DNA from: Sciurus carolinensis
Taxonomy: Eukaryota > Chordata > Mammalia > Rodentia > Sciuridae
Direction of reading: 5' to 3'
DNA: 64,000 nt
Assembly: GCF_902686445.1 (NCBI RefSeq)
Contig: NC_062217.1
Location: 174,595,598 to 174,659,597 of the forward strand
Shown here: positions 10,531-22,123 of the stretch, piece after piece
How positions within the stretch are numbered: the stretch's first letter is position 1
Layout of the letters: every line of letters starts with the position of its first letter
The notes under the pieces: model-generated
Seen by the model: the letters and a program-made list of their open reading frames with translations, nothing else
Database searches by the model: none
What the model was told of the DNA's origin: nothing
Position numbers and translations under genes: made by a program

Positions 10531-12069
10531 TTTTTCTCATTTTACTTTCTGTCTGGAAACTCTGAGTAGCATTCACCTCCAGTGAACAAGCCTCTCCTGA
10601 CCTAAAAGAGAGCACTTCTGATCTATGCACACGGTGGCTGGTGGCTGCCGTGCCTCCTTAGTTGTATCACAGGTTGGGTTCCTTGGAATAGGCGCTGAGA
10701 CAGCCTACGGTGAAAGTCGTCTATCAGGGATCATGGCATGTAAAGAAGGGCGGGCAGAGGGAGGTGACCTACCCTCAGGCCCAGCCATGCATGGTCAGCC
10801 TGGTGGGGTGGCCCGGGTGAGGCATGCCCCCCAGGGTGGCTCTGCATTGGGTGGCTTGGCTGAGGCTCAGCGCCCATCTGCGCGTGGCCTTACCTGGGGA
10901 ACACCAGTGAGTGCCCACCCCATTGCTGGCACTCTGTGGATAGTCTAACAGGACTGCAGAGCTGAGCAGGCAGACAGGCTTGTCTTTGAAAGGTTCTAGA
11001 AATCTGTGCCTGCTTTCTCACCTGCAGGCTGGTTCACACTGCAGCAAAGTGCATGGGTGGAAAGTGAAGACGCTAATCAGTTATCTCCTGCCTCCCTCGG
11101 TCCTGAAATGATGGGCTGGCTGTTGGCATGCTCAGCTGAATTATCTCATTTTGGAGAAGGTCTTCCTAAGTTGCTTGGGCCCCATAAGACCACGGAGTGG
11201 GGCAGCAGAGCCAGGAGATGGGTTTCTAATGCTATTCCACCCTCCATCCTGGTGACGGATGGGCTGTGTTAGCATCCACTGGGGAAGAGGGGTGATCATA
11301 TTTTGTCATTTACAGGACACCTGGAGAAAATATGATTCACAGTAGTATGGAATCAAGCATGATAAAAAAATCAATTTATTATTTCAGTCGTTCCCGAACA
11401 TCACTTTTTAGCTGTCTTCAGGCCTGTGATACTGTGAGAAGCAAAAGATTGCTCAATAAAAAAATCTTATGGCATGATATTTGCAAAGTGAAGTCTGTCC
11501 TCGCCCTCCCCTGGAGAATGGCCAGGCAGAACAGCCCGTGCAGGGTGAGTGATGATGTGAGAGGCACTTCCCTAAATCTCTGGTTGGTTTCCTCTGCACC
11601 TGGCATCAATTTTACGTTTGTAACAAATGTCTTCTGTCTTTCATGGCTGGAACTGACGGGGCAGGGGTGTCTCCTCTGTACGCTTGGATAAGGGGATCGA
11701 CTGGCCTGGTTTGGGCTGTGGTGAGGACGAGCTGCGTCAGATCCTTCCCCTCTAGGGTCAAGGTCGTCTTGCCAAGGTCATCAGCTTTTAACCGCCTACT
11801 GACCAGACTGTGAAGCCAGAGCAGGCCCTGCCTCCCTAGCGTGGTGGGATCAGTTGGTTCCTGGAACTGCAAACTCTCCTCAAGCCCTCCTCAGGTTAAA
11901 CACTGCCACAGCTCAAGGAGAGGACGGCCCTCCCTCTCTCCACGACAGGAGGCCACCCAGGCTTCCCTGCAGGGCCCCAAACCAAGCTTAGCGTGAGGAG
12001 GAGCACCAGGAAGACCTCTCCTGACGGAAGAGAGGTGCCTTCCCCTGAGATTGCCAAGACCACCATCCT
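10531..12069. other. Unique sequence, no gene recognised
   Basis: GC content rises here relative to the L1-rich first 10 kb. Short open frames occur on both strands without domains, start context or homology that I recognise. A short A-rich stretch lies at 11,340-11,375. Confidence 0.45.
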
Positions 12070-12640
12070 CCTCACAAAAAGTGGGATGACAGGGCCCCAG
12101 CCTCCTTCTCACAGGAGGTGAGATGATGACCCCACCCTCCTTCTCACAGGAGGTGAGATGATGGCCCCACCCTCCTTCTCACTGGAGGTGAGATGATGGA
12201 CCCACCCTCCTTCTCACAGGAGGTGAGATGATGGCCCCACCCTCCTTCTCCTCACAGGAGGTGAGATGATGGCCCCACCCTCCTTCTCCTCACAGGAGGT
12301 GAGATGATGGACCCACCCTCCTTCTCCTCACAGGAGGTGAGATGATGGACCCACCCTCCTTCTCCTCACAGGAGGTGAGATGATGGACCCACCCTCCTTC
12401 TCCTCACAGGAGGTGAGATGATGGACCCACCCTCCTTCTCCTCACAGGAGGTGAGATGATGGACCCACCCTCCTTCTCCTCACAGGAGGTGAGATGATGG
12501 ACCCACCCTCCTTCTCCTCACAGGAGGTGAGATGATGGACCCACCCTCCTTCTCCTCACAGGAGGTGAGATGATGGACCCACCCTCCTTCTCCTCACAGG
12601 AGGTGAGATGATGGACCCACCCTCCTTCTCACAGGAGGTG
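12070..12640. repeat. 35/38-bp minisatellite with splice-site-like units
   Basis: About 15 tandem units of the motif ggaggtgagatgatggaccc followed by a pyrimidine-rich 'accctccttctcctcaca'. The first four or five units are 35 bp (they lack one 'ctc') and the later ones are 38 bp. From about 12,257 to 12,600 the units are almost identical, so the array was recently homogenised. Each unit contains a pyrimidine tract ending in CACAG, then GAG, then GTGAGA, which resemble a 3' splice site and a 5' splice site three bases apart. Confidence 0.92.
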
Positions 12641-12990
12641 ATATGGCAAAGGCCCACCCTCCTTCTCCTCATAGGAGGTGAGATGACAGGCACCACCCTC
12701 CTTCTTCTCACAGGAGGTAAATGATGGACCCACTCTGCTCTTCACAGAAGGTGAGACGGTAATTCTATTGTCTTCCTTCTCACAGGGAGGTGAGATAACA
12801 GGTCCCACCTTCCTCCTCCTCACAAAATGAGATGACAGGGCCCACTGTTATCCTCACAGGAAGTGAGATGACAGGGTCCTTTATCTTCCTTCTCATAGGA
12901 GGTGAATGACAGGAGCTCACCCTCCTCTTCCTCTTCACAGGAAGTGAGCTGGCAGGGCCCATCTTCTTCCTCCTCATAGGAGGTAAGGTG
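12641..12990. repeat. Degenerate continuation of the splice-site-like minisatellite
   Basis: About nine further units with indels and substitutions. Each still shows a pyrimidine tract with cacag/catag followed by gaggtgag or gaagtgag, for example near 12,672, 12,745, 12,785, 12,860, 12,898, 12,940 and 12,980. This is the older edge of the array. Confidence 0.8.
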
Positions 12991-15900
12991 AGGGACCACG
13001 CTCCTACCCTAGGACTGCCTCTGCGTTGGTCCTGAGACAGTGGCTCTTCCTCTGTGCACTGGAGAAGACGCGAATGCGCGGTGCAGTTGGCTGCCTTCAC
13101 TTTGGGTGAATGCACTGGACGCCCCAACTCCGTGGCTGCTGAGGAGTGGCAGGTGGTGGAAGCAGATCTGAGGGCATCTGCAGAGCATGTTTATGAGTGG
13201 CCGAGGCAGCTGTCCACAGGCCCACATGACCGTCCCCTTGGGCTGCCCCTGGGTCTCTCCTGCCACAGCCTCTCTGACCTCTTTGCTAGGACATGGGTGA
13301 TGCCTGTATTGTTTTGCTGCCCCCTCCCTTCCTTCCTGGCTCCTTCTACTCCTCTAATTCTTAGCATAAAATATGCATGGACACCCTATATGATGACTTG
13401 CACATCCCGGAGTCGCTTTGGGATGCCATGCCCTTCAGAGATCAGCAGATGCGTCCTCTGGCAAGGGTCCGGCTTGCTCCTGGCCTGGTGGTCTCAGGGT
13501 GCGGTGGGTGCAGAGCAGGGTTGGGGGCCTGGCGAGGGCACCGGCTCCTGAGGCGAGGCTTCCCTCTCCTTTTTCCCTCCGTCTGCGTTTCTCCCTTACC
13601 TCTGAAGCAGCCCCGTTGCTATGGAGACTAGAGGAACCCACTGGCCACTCCTAAGGTTACACACAGGGATCCATCTCGCAGGTGACAGGACAGCTGGCAG
13701 GGTTGCCTGAGGCAGGGGTGGGCACAGTTGGGTCCCGGCTCTGCTCTGAGGCCCAGGGGCTGCAGCTTCCCACCAGGAGCCCAGAGCTGCCTGCACACTG
13801 CAAGCAGGGTTCTCTCCGGACTCAGGGCCTGCGAGCTCTGCCCTCCATGTCAGGGCATGGCGCACCTGGTTGCCCCGGCACGCAGCGCATCCCAAGTGTG
13901 CTTTTCTGCAGTGCCCACAGGTGCCTCTGAACCCTGGCCAGGAAGGCCCTGTTGGACAGGCCTTCCCAATCCCACGCTCACCTCCCTCTGGGATCCTGCC
14001 CTTAAGGATGCCCCTCATGGCCACCCTCAGTACATGTGGCCACCCCTGATCTGTGAGGCTGGCCAAGTCACCCCAGAAGCCTCTGCAAGGAAGCCACCAG
14101 GGGCTGGACACACAGATTGGTCTCCATGGCTCCAGTGACACAGGTCCAGTCCTTTCCAGCATACTGACCAGGGCTCTGGGGATTCAGTGGGTTGGTGTTT
14201 TGCCTCCAGAATCCTCTGGAAGGCAGGGGCTGACTTGCTTCCTGGCTGTCCCTGGCAGCAGACACTTGAGCATCCCTTTGGTTTCCCTCTGGCCCCAGAG
14301 TCTGGGCTCCTGTCCTGCAGCACCTGCCTATTACAGGCATAAGATCCTTCCTGGGCTGCAGGGCCAGGCTGCCTCTGCTGCTGGTCACATGCCACCAGCT
14401 CCTCACCTGCTCAGACAAGAGCACTTGCCTCCCCTCCAACCTTCCATTCCTGCGACAGAGGGACCGTCACGCTGTGCTGCCCACAGCAGTCCCCACGCTT
14501 CTGCCCTAGAGGGGCAGCCTCAAACTCACTGGGCAGCACCCTTTCTTAACCTTCTGCTGTGATGGACCTTTTGGCCCTATGGCCTCTGGGTGGGTGAGAT
14601 CCTCCGAGAGCTGGGCAGTGCATGACAGAGCCGGCCACAGAGCCCCACAGCCTTCCTCCCTGGAACCGCCCCCAGGCTCCTGAGGTCACGGACGCAGACC
14701 ATTACGCACCTGTGTTGCGGAGTAGGTACAAAGCAAGCTGCGGAGTGTGTGTGCAGACTGCCCCAAACGTCAGTGCTCCAGGGAGGCCTGTCCTGCTCCG
14801 GTCTTTGTCTTGTATTTCTCTAGTGACTGAAGTCATCTAGCATGCACAGATACTGTGCAAGGTCAGAAATAGCCCCGCAGCATGAGGGATCTGAGTGAGT
14901 GGGAAGTGCTCCCTGCAGCCAGACCCCGGTCTTGCCTGCCCCTCCACCGTCTGCCCACTATCTGCAGGCACAGCCAGGGGTGCTGCCCATTCAGGAGCAA
15001 GGACAGGCCGTGTAGGGAGAATGCCATCTGCTGTGTGTCCATGCTGAGCCCCAACGGTGCCCCCAGGACCTGGTGCCCAAGGTCTTTGGAAAGGGAGGAC
15101 CTGGGGAGGGAGGGAACACATGCCCAGCAGTGTCCAGAACAAGGTTTCCTGGTGCTTCTCCCATGGCACCTCTGCTGAGGGACTTGGTCCAGGTGAGGGA
15201 GGGTGAAGGAGACCCCGGAGCTCGCCAGGCATCTGGGGAGGGCAGGAGAGACGAGCCAGCGAAGCTGCGTCAGGACGCGCAGGCAGCTGCCTGACCTGCC
15301 TCTCAGCTGCCTGGGCAGTGGGAGCCCGGCTTTCCTTCCACCTGCGTGTCTTGTTCTGAGCTGGGCCTCAGTCGAGCAGGAAGACCCTGTGGAGCTGGAA
15401 GGGACGCTACCCCTGGCCTCCCCTCACACCCAGTGCAGAACTGGTAGGTGTTGGGCAGATGATGGTGCCCCCTAGCAAGGCGTCGTCCAGAAGGATGCTT
15501 TCTAGAACAGTCACTGAGGGTGCCTTGCCACAGCCTTGGGCCGGCCAAGACGTCTTCATCAGGACGTGCCCGTGCGGCCCTGAGGCCAGCAACCTCCCCG
15601 CCTCTAGTCCCTGCCGCAGACTGGGCTCTGGACCAGCCAGACCCAAACAGCAAGCTGTTCTCCAGACAGACCGGCAGGTGCCAGCCCCCCAGGCTCACCT
15701 GGGGAATGACCAGGCCATTCGCTTCAAGGTTGTGGATCTGGAAGGAAAGGGGTCTGCGGCCTGCCCACCTGGGCAGGTTGCCTCTGTAGGACTGCCAGGG
15801 AGTGACAGCGTGGCCACGGGGGAATGGCGTGCTCAGAGCAGGGGCGGCCCCGCAGGCACCGGCGCGGCCTTCCCCACTTGTCCGTCCTCTCCTCTCCGTC

Positions 15901-16129
15901 CCTGTTGCTCCCCCTTTCTTCCCTCTTCTACACCTATCAGGATAAAATGACCACACCAACTCTTCCTTGAACATGTGGGGATGTCCATCCACGCGGCAAG
16001 CTGTTTGCTGGAAGACCTGCGTCCCAGACTCCCTGGGCTCTAATTAAAGACATTTGTAAGCAACCCAAGGATTGCTGCAAAACTCCCGTCTACGAAACGG
16101 GAACAAAGGACAGTCAGCCAAACATAACT
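12991..16129. other. GC-rich sequence, no gene recognised
   Basis: Many overlapping open frames on both strands reflect GC-richness and few stop codons. None shows a domain, a signal peptide followed by a credible protein, or splice-linked exons that I can recognise. No CpG island of convincing length was noted. Confidence 0.45.
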
Positions 16130-16580
16130 GGGAAGCAGCTTCTTTGGAACTCTCAGCTGGGACTGGAATTAGAGTTTAATGGGAAATTCGGCCACACAGA
16201 CCCTTGAGGGCAGGGATACTTCCTGCTCTCTCCAGAGGGCACCGTGGGTCCCCCAGAGCTGTGCCTTGCTGCGTCCATCAGGACCCAGTGCTGGCCAACA
16301 TGCATGCCGCTTAATTCAGGACACGTTTAAAACACAAATTCCAGCAGGCCACCTGTTTTCTGCTGACAGCTTTATGCCATCTCACTGGTTCATAAACAGG
16401 CCAGCAAAGTGCCTCCAAATTTTTGTGCATTTGGCCTTGAGGATGAGGCGAGCTCATTATCCTGTCATCCCGCGTGATTCCAGAGCAGCTGCTTGCTCAG
16501 AATTGTTTGGACTCAACAGTGGCTACCTTCAAAACTTTGCCAATTTAGGAGAAAGTTCCAGAATCACACCTTCCTGGTGG
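16130..16580. other. AT-richer island, possible conserved noncoding element
   Basis: This stretch is less GC-rich than its flanks and is not a repeat I recognise. It shows no coding pattern. I mark it only as a candidate for conserved noncoding DNA, and nothing in the sequence alone proves this. Confidence 0.25.
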
Positions 16581-18829
16581 ACACAGAGTTTACAGGAAAA
16601 AATCAAAATCAAAAACTCCTTGAGGTAAGCAAGAAATCCCAAGATGGCAAGAGCAGTTGCCCATCCTGTGGATGCGTCCTCCACAGAGGAACCAGAGGGA
16701 CGTCGATTCCAGTCCCAGGAAGGGTGTGTGATGAATGTGGCTGCTCATGACGCCTCACCGAGAAGCCGTTCTGTTCAGCACTTACCCAGGAGGGAAAAGA
16801 TTTCTGTCATCCAGATAGAGACGAGTACTGGGAGCATTGATTGCAGTTCTACCAGGTCGATTACACCTGCCAGAGACCCAGGGTGCTTTCCAGAGCAGGT
16901 CGGCTTCGCCCAGGGTGAACCATCCCCCGTGGCTGGGCGGAGGGATGGTTTCTCTTGAAAGAAACAGAAAAGCATCCCAATCCCGGATCGCCCAGTGCTC
17001 CACAGGCAGGTCTCCACGGGAGCTACGCCCTTCTCCATGCTCCTGCGCACCTCCCGCATGAGAGCTGGCCGCGAGCTTGGTGACTGCTGGGGTCTCCGTG
17101 GGTGACATTCCCCGATGTTTCAAGGTAATTTCAGTGAGATGATTCTTTGTCTACATTTGGAGGAAATATTGTGTTTTGTATGTTACTTGCTTCCATATTA
17201 ATTGTCTATTTGATGCACAGAGAGAGCCCATGTCAAATATGAAGCACAGACACACAACCCCACCTCCCCCTTGGGAGGCCCCAGAGGCCACAGGACCATT
17301 ACTCTCCCCTTCAGCTCCCTGGGCCACTGCTGCCCTGTCAGTGAGCAAGTCAGGCTGCAGCCACTGAGCAGCCTGGACACACACCCAGAGTGGCACTACG
17401 GGCAATGCCTGTCCCGTCCCCTGTCTTCAATTTTCTTTCTTTTCAATGGAACTTGTGGCATTTGTGGACACAGGGTGAGCTCAGAGTGCTTGTTAGTGAA
17501 GACACGGGCCCAGGCTGTCTTCTACTTAGGTTATAATTGGTCAAGAAAGAGGAAAGGGCAACCCCCCCAGGTCCTGACCCTGCGGAGAGCACAGGCCGGG
17601 CGAGGCAGCTCCCGACAGGACCCCTCTGTGCAGAAGGAAGCCAGCGCTTGCTCATCTGACCCAGCGCTGTCAGACTCGGCGATTCTTTCCCTGGATTTGG
17701 TGCTTGTGACCGGCGGACATCGGAGCTCCGCCGAGGGCCTCCTGTAAATGTGACCGTGTCGGAAGTGGGTTGCACCTGCAGAAGTTGCTCACACTTCCCA
17801 AAATGCTGGAAGGTGTTTCCTCCACCCAGTTCCTTCTGTAGCTCCTGGAAAATGCTTTTTATCCTCTCTAAAATGAACTACTCAAGACTCTCCCTTAGAC
17901 TGGGTGCGGCTGGCACCTCAGGAGTCAATGGCTTCTCCCCAGCCTGAGCAGCCACGCCAGCCCTGAAGAATCCTCAGGCCTGGGCCCCTCCTCCTCATCT
18001 GGCACAGGGGCCGTGACGAGGCTGCTGCCACCAAGACCTCACTGCACTGTACCCTTGACAGGTGTCCGCGGGTGGACAGCGTGCTTCTCTGTGCTGTCCT
18101 CTCCGTGGAGGGCAGGCAGACATCTGCAGAGGAGACAAAAGCAGGGGTTCCCTGGCCTCAGAGACCCTCCCCCAGGCTCTACCACGCTGCCCCTCTGTCC
18201 ACAGGGATGCCTGACGTGGGCTCCTCTCCTCGTTCTCCCTGACCCTGGACTCTGCTCCTGCAGGCGGGGGTGTCATTCTGGAGGAGGAGCACACAGCTGG
18301 AGGCACCTCTAACTGCCAGCACTTGTTGGCCACCTGGTCCCGGAAGAGCTTTCTCAGTGGACTGCCAGGCGGTGGGCACAGCTGCAGGAGAACCCCACTC
18401 TCCAGGATGGGCAAACCCAACCCCTTCAGGTGGCACTCAAGAAACAAATGAGCAGGAGTTTGGCAGGTGGCTCCAACATGGCCAGTAGGTCAGGCACAAG
18501 CCAGGAGCAGTCCCCAGGGCCAGGATGCCCACCCTGTGGGCAGGGGCTTGCAAGCCCCCTCCCCACCTGGCCTCGGCAGCATCCCAGCACAGCCTCTGGC
18601 AGAAGCCCCACAAGGGGGCCACCCAGGCCCAGCCTGCATTCCTCTCCTCCCAGGGTGGCTGAGCTGATTGCCAGCGACAGAGGACAAAGACAAGGGGCAG
18701 GGTGTCTGTCTGTCCCTGAGTGTTGGGTTTGCTTGAGCAGGGGTGCTCCTTATTTCCAGGAGTTTTGGGGTGTGACAAGTGACCAGGGCACAAGGGCCAA
18801 GTGCTCTCTCAGGAGAGGCCTGGTGGCCT
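16581..18829. other. Unique GC-rich sequence, no gene recognised
   Basis: Overlapping open frames on both strands without recognisable homology. No repeat, RNA gene or tandem array was seen. Confidence 0.45.
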
Positions 18830-19315
18830 GAAGCCTGTTCACAGGTTCACAGGACTGCGGTGGCCTGCATGGGCCTCCTGTGGCTGCAAACAAAGGACCA
18901 CAGCCTGGGTTAGAAACAGGAATTCATTCACTCATGGCCCTGGAGTCCAGAAGCCCCATCCCAAGGCATTGGCAGAGTGTGTGCTTCTGGAAGCTGAGGG
19001 GAGCTTGCTCCAGGCCTCTGGCTCCTGTGGCTTCCGGCAACCCTTGGCATCCCGTGTGTAGATGCAGTTTTGCTTTCATCTCCCCTGTCTTCTGAGGCCT
19101 TGGGGTCTCTGAGTCTCAAATCTCCCTCTCGATCCTCTTTCAAGGACAGGAGTCCTCAGATTTGGGCTCACTCTAAATCCAGGGTGCACTTGTCTCTAGA
19201 CCCTTCACTTAGTTGCAATGGCACAGACCCTGTTTCCAAATCAGGTTGCATTCAGAGACTTGGGGATAGGACATGGGCCCATCACGTGGGGGTGCCCGAC
19301 AATTCACCTTTACCT
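18830..19315 (-). mobile_element. MLT1-type MaLR LTR, antisense
   Basis: The sequence follows the antisense order of an MLT1 LTR. A 'gtggctgcaaacaaaggacc' segment corresponds to the usual 'acaaattaccac' end, then come 'ggagtccagaagcc', 'ggcaacccttggcatccc', a 'caaggacaggagtcctcaga' segment where MLT1 has its 'ataaggacaccagtcat', and finally 'ccctgtttccaaatcaggt' followed by 'cacgtgggggtgcc'. This is a nearly full-length solo LTR of an old ERVL-MaLR element, heavily diverged and shifted toward GC. No retroviral genes are present. Confidence 0.7.
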
Positions 19316-19639
19316 GGGCCCTTCGGTTGCTAAAATGCCGGTAGTGTGAGGGAGAGGACTCACCCTGCTGCCCCCAGGGCATGGGTGGAGGAGGCCCCAG
19401 ATGCGGACAGAGACTGGAGGCCGTGCTAGACAGGAGGATGCTTAAACCTCAGCCATGCCTGCCAGCCCTGTGGACACAGGGAAGTAAAGCCAGGAGGCCA
19501 GGCCCGTGGAGGGCACCCCATGTGCATGCGGAGGAGGCTCTCCTCAAAGTGGAAGCCCTGGGCGTTCCGAGAAGCGCTCTGCAGCCAAGCACGCACCTCC
19601 GACGACCGGCGCTAGCTGAACGGGGAGTCAGGCGGTAAT

Positions 19640-19900
19640 GTGGGCTCGCAGGATCTCAGCATGCGTTCGTGTTCCATTTGTTAAATTTTAAAACGAGAAC
19701 ATAACGCCAGAAATGAGTCAATTCCCTTTTTCTAATCATAAATTTGCATTCCTCTGTGTCACTTCATTATTAAAGTAGAATATGTTATTACATTGAAAAA
19801 CCAAATAATGCAGGGCAGCTTATGGGACTTAGAATTAAACATCTTGGAAGGAAAATAAACCTGGAATATTAAAAGTCAAGGCAAGGAGTAGTAGGTCTTG
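19640..19900. other. AT-rich unique island, possible conserved noncoding element
   Basis: An AT-rich stretch inside GC-rich DNA with several homeodomain-like ATTA/TAAT words (for example near 19,766, 19,786 and 19,805). It is not a repeat I recognise and shows no coding pattern. Confidence 0.25.
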
Positions 19901-20554
19901 GGAGTAGGTGGCGGTTTCTAGTTAGGAATTTTCCACAGCCAGGCTAAGGGCCTTGGTGGGAGCCAGGGACATCAGGCCACAGCTGCCATCAAGAAAGCCG
20001 GGATCAGCATGGGGAGGGAGGCTGGAGAGGGAACCCAAGAACTGTGGGCTTCCCCACGCTCCAGGGAGGCGGCTGAGTGTGGGGAAGACCCTGCCAGCCC
20101 CAGCCTGCAGGGTGGGTTTTGACGGGTGCTTCTCGCCCTAGGTTGGCTACAAGTTTGCTTTAGCAATAGCGTGTTGCGATTTAACAATAGCATGTTGCGA
20201 TGTGCCGCCTCTCCCTGTAGCTCTACCCCAGTTCTGGCTTGGAGAGCTGGAAGCTCTCTTGTTGGGCACACAGGCATTTAGGCTTGCTAGCCCTCCCGGC
20301 ACGTTCCTTGCATGATCCTCAGATCTTCCTTTACCTGGATCTGGGCTGTGTGGTCTGGAAGGGAGGCAGTGCCAGTCTGGGCCCCACGCGCTCCTTGGTG
20401 GCTGGCGTTGCATCCTCGGATGCCGGTGCTTCACTGCAGTGAGATCACCGCTGCTGGCTTTGAAGTCATGTCCATCCCACGTGTCCGTGGGGCTCTTTCC
20501 TACCACCTGTGTCCTTTCCCTCCCCCGAAGGTTAGCTCTACAGTCTATCATCTC

Positions 20555-20930
20555 ACTTCTTGTTTACCAGAAATGGACTTGCTTAGCCTTTAGTTTTGAG
20601 GGTTCACTTCACTGGGTGCGAAGCTCTGGTTTGAGTGTTTTCCTCCAGCACGGTGGACAGGGCACTGCACTGTCTGCTGGCCCCGAGCACCTCTGATGCG
20701 GAGCCTGCTCTACGGTCGGATCTTCCCCCTTGCACACCTTGTGTTTCTCTGGTCGCTTTTAAGTTTTCTCACTTCTCACTGGATTATAGCAACTGCCCAG
20801 GCGGTGCTTTTGTGTCTGCTCTACTTAGCGTTTGCTGATCTTCCTGGTCTGTAAAGCAACATTCTTCACCAATTTAAGCACGATTTTGGTGATTATTTCT
20901 TTTCCTGGGTTTATTGGTCTGGTTTGTTTG
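20555..20930 (-). mobile_element. Ancient L1 ORF1-region fragment, antisense, GC-shifted
   Basis: The order of words matches the antisense 5' region of an old L1M element. It runs from a 'tagttttgagggttcacttc' segment through a 'cactgcactgtctgctggcc' segment, then the counterpart of 'gatgagaagtcagctg', then 'tgtgtttctctggtcgcttt', and finally 'gtgattatttcttttcctgg'. Many A/T positions of that pattern are G/C here. No ORF survives. Confidence 0.55.
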
Positions 20931-21644
20931 CAGTGCTGCCTGCTGCTGGGAACCCAGGGCTGCCAGAGAGGGAAGCCGGGGCTGGAGCCTGCAGTCCAGG
21001 AACTCCAGGGATCCTGCAGCCTGGTCTGCCCTCTGCCTTGGCGCCTGGGAGGGGAGGAGAGGGAGAAGGGTGGGCTCTAGGGGAGGCAGGGACAGGCGGC
21101 TAAGGGGGTTTCAGTGTGGACCCAGGGTCTATTTTTCATAGCAGGAGGTAGAAGGGATCACATAAAGTTCTTACAGACCTACAGAAAATGAGAGGATTAC
21201 ATATTACTCTCACTTGTTTGGCTTCTGGTTTCCTCCTTTTTCTTTTTTTACAAAACAGCAGCAGGAAAGAAAAATGCAGGAGGCAGATGGGACAGGACGG
21301 GGCACAGATCAGAAGGGACCCACCTTTGCCGCCTGGACAGTCCTCTGCTGGTTGGCCCTGGGGTGCTCTCTGGCATCTTGGGAGAGCAGCAACCGGCCCT
21401 ACAGGGAGCAGAGAGAAGGAGCTGGGTGGAGACGATGTCCCCAGATGCAGCAGGATCACTCCTGTGATGGCCACCCTGCCAATGGGCCAGTTGGGAAGCA
21501 CTGGTGACTTCATGTCTATTGGCTGGTCTTCAAGCAGGGGTCCATGGGGGCGGACACAGGGGAGGGGTGGGAAGAGCTAAGTTCCACTGGGCTCCCTCCA
21601 AGGATGGGAGGCTTTTAAGGGCAGTCAGGACCCTTCCCTGCTTG

Positions 21645-22123
21645 TCAGTCAATCAGCTATTGAGCAAGGCCTCTAGCTGGTCCTCATCTTTGACGCCTAC
21701 AAACTTGTCCACCATATCCCCATTCTTGATGGTCAGCACAGCTGGCACCTCTTACTTGATGGTGAGGTCATCAATGTTCATCTTGGCCATTACCACCTTC
21801 CTTCACTGCTTGGCCACCATCTTTTCTAACCATGGCCCCAGAATCTTGTAGCGGCCATACCACAGCATGGAAATCCACAACCACTGGTGTCTCACTGTTG
21901 ACAACTTGGTCTTGAAGATCAGATCCATCCTGATCATTAAAGATCACTGAGCAGACTCTGGTGGTACAGCTTGTCCTGGTTGGGTTGGGTGTTACTGTCA
22001 GGTCACCAGAACAGCACTTTACGGTCTGCAGAGCTTGGAGTTGAGGGTTGCCCACAGACCCTGAGGGCACTTCCTGGAGATGATGGAGGCCAGAAGCCTC
22101 CTCAGGAAAAGTCACTGAGCCAT
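21645..22123 (-). pseudogene. TXN2: Processed pseudogene of mitochondrial thioredoxin
   Basis: TXN2 encodes the mitochondrial thioredoxin, a small disulfide reductase with a WCGPC active site. On the minus strand the copy begins with ATG at 22,123-22,121 and reads M-A-Q-stop, followed by [13 protein letters not shown], matching the TXN2 mitochondrial targeting peptide. It continues with [21 protein letters not shown] and, in other frames, [17 protein letters not shown] and [10 protein letters not shown], ending at a stop at 21,647-21,645. It has no introns although TXN2 is multi-exonic, so it is a retrocopy. It is dead: codon 4 is TGA, a 2-bp deletion lies just before the active site, and further stops follow. 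In the ancestral frame both catalytic cysteines are tyrosine codons (TAT and TAC). A T-rich run at 21,235-21,250 could be the remains of the poly(A) tail. Confidence 0.92.

Noticed and set aside
12070..12990. CRISPR array or coding repeat on the minus strand
   Set aside because: No spacers. Minus-strand frames through the degenerate part are short and follow the repeat.
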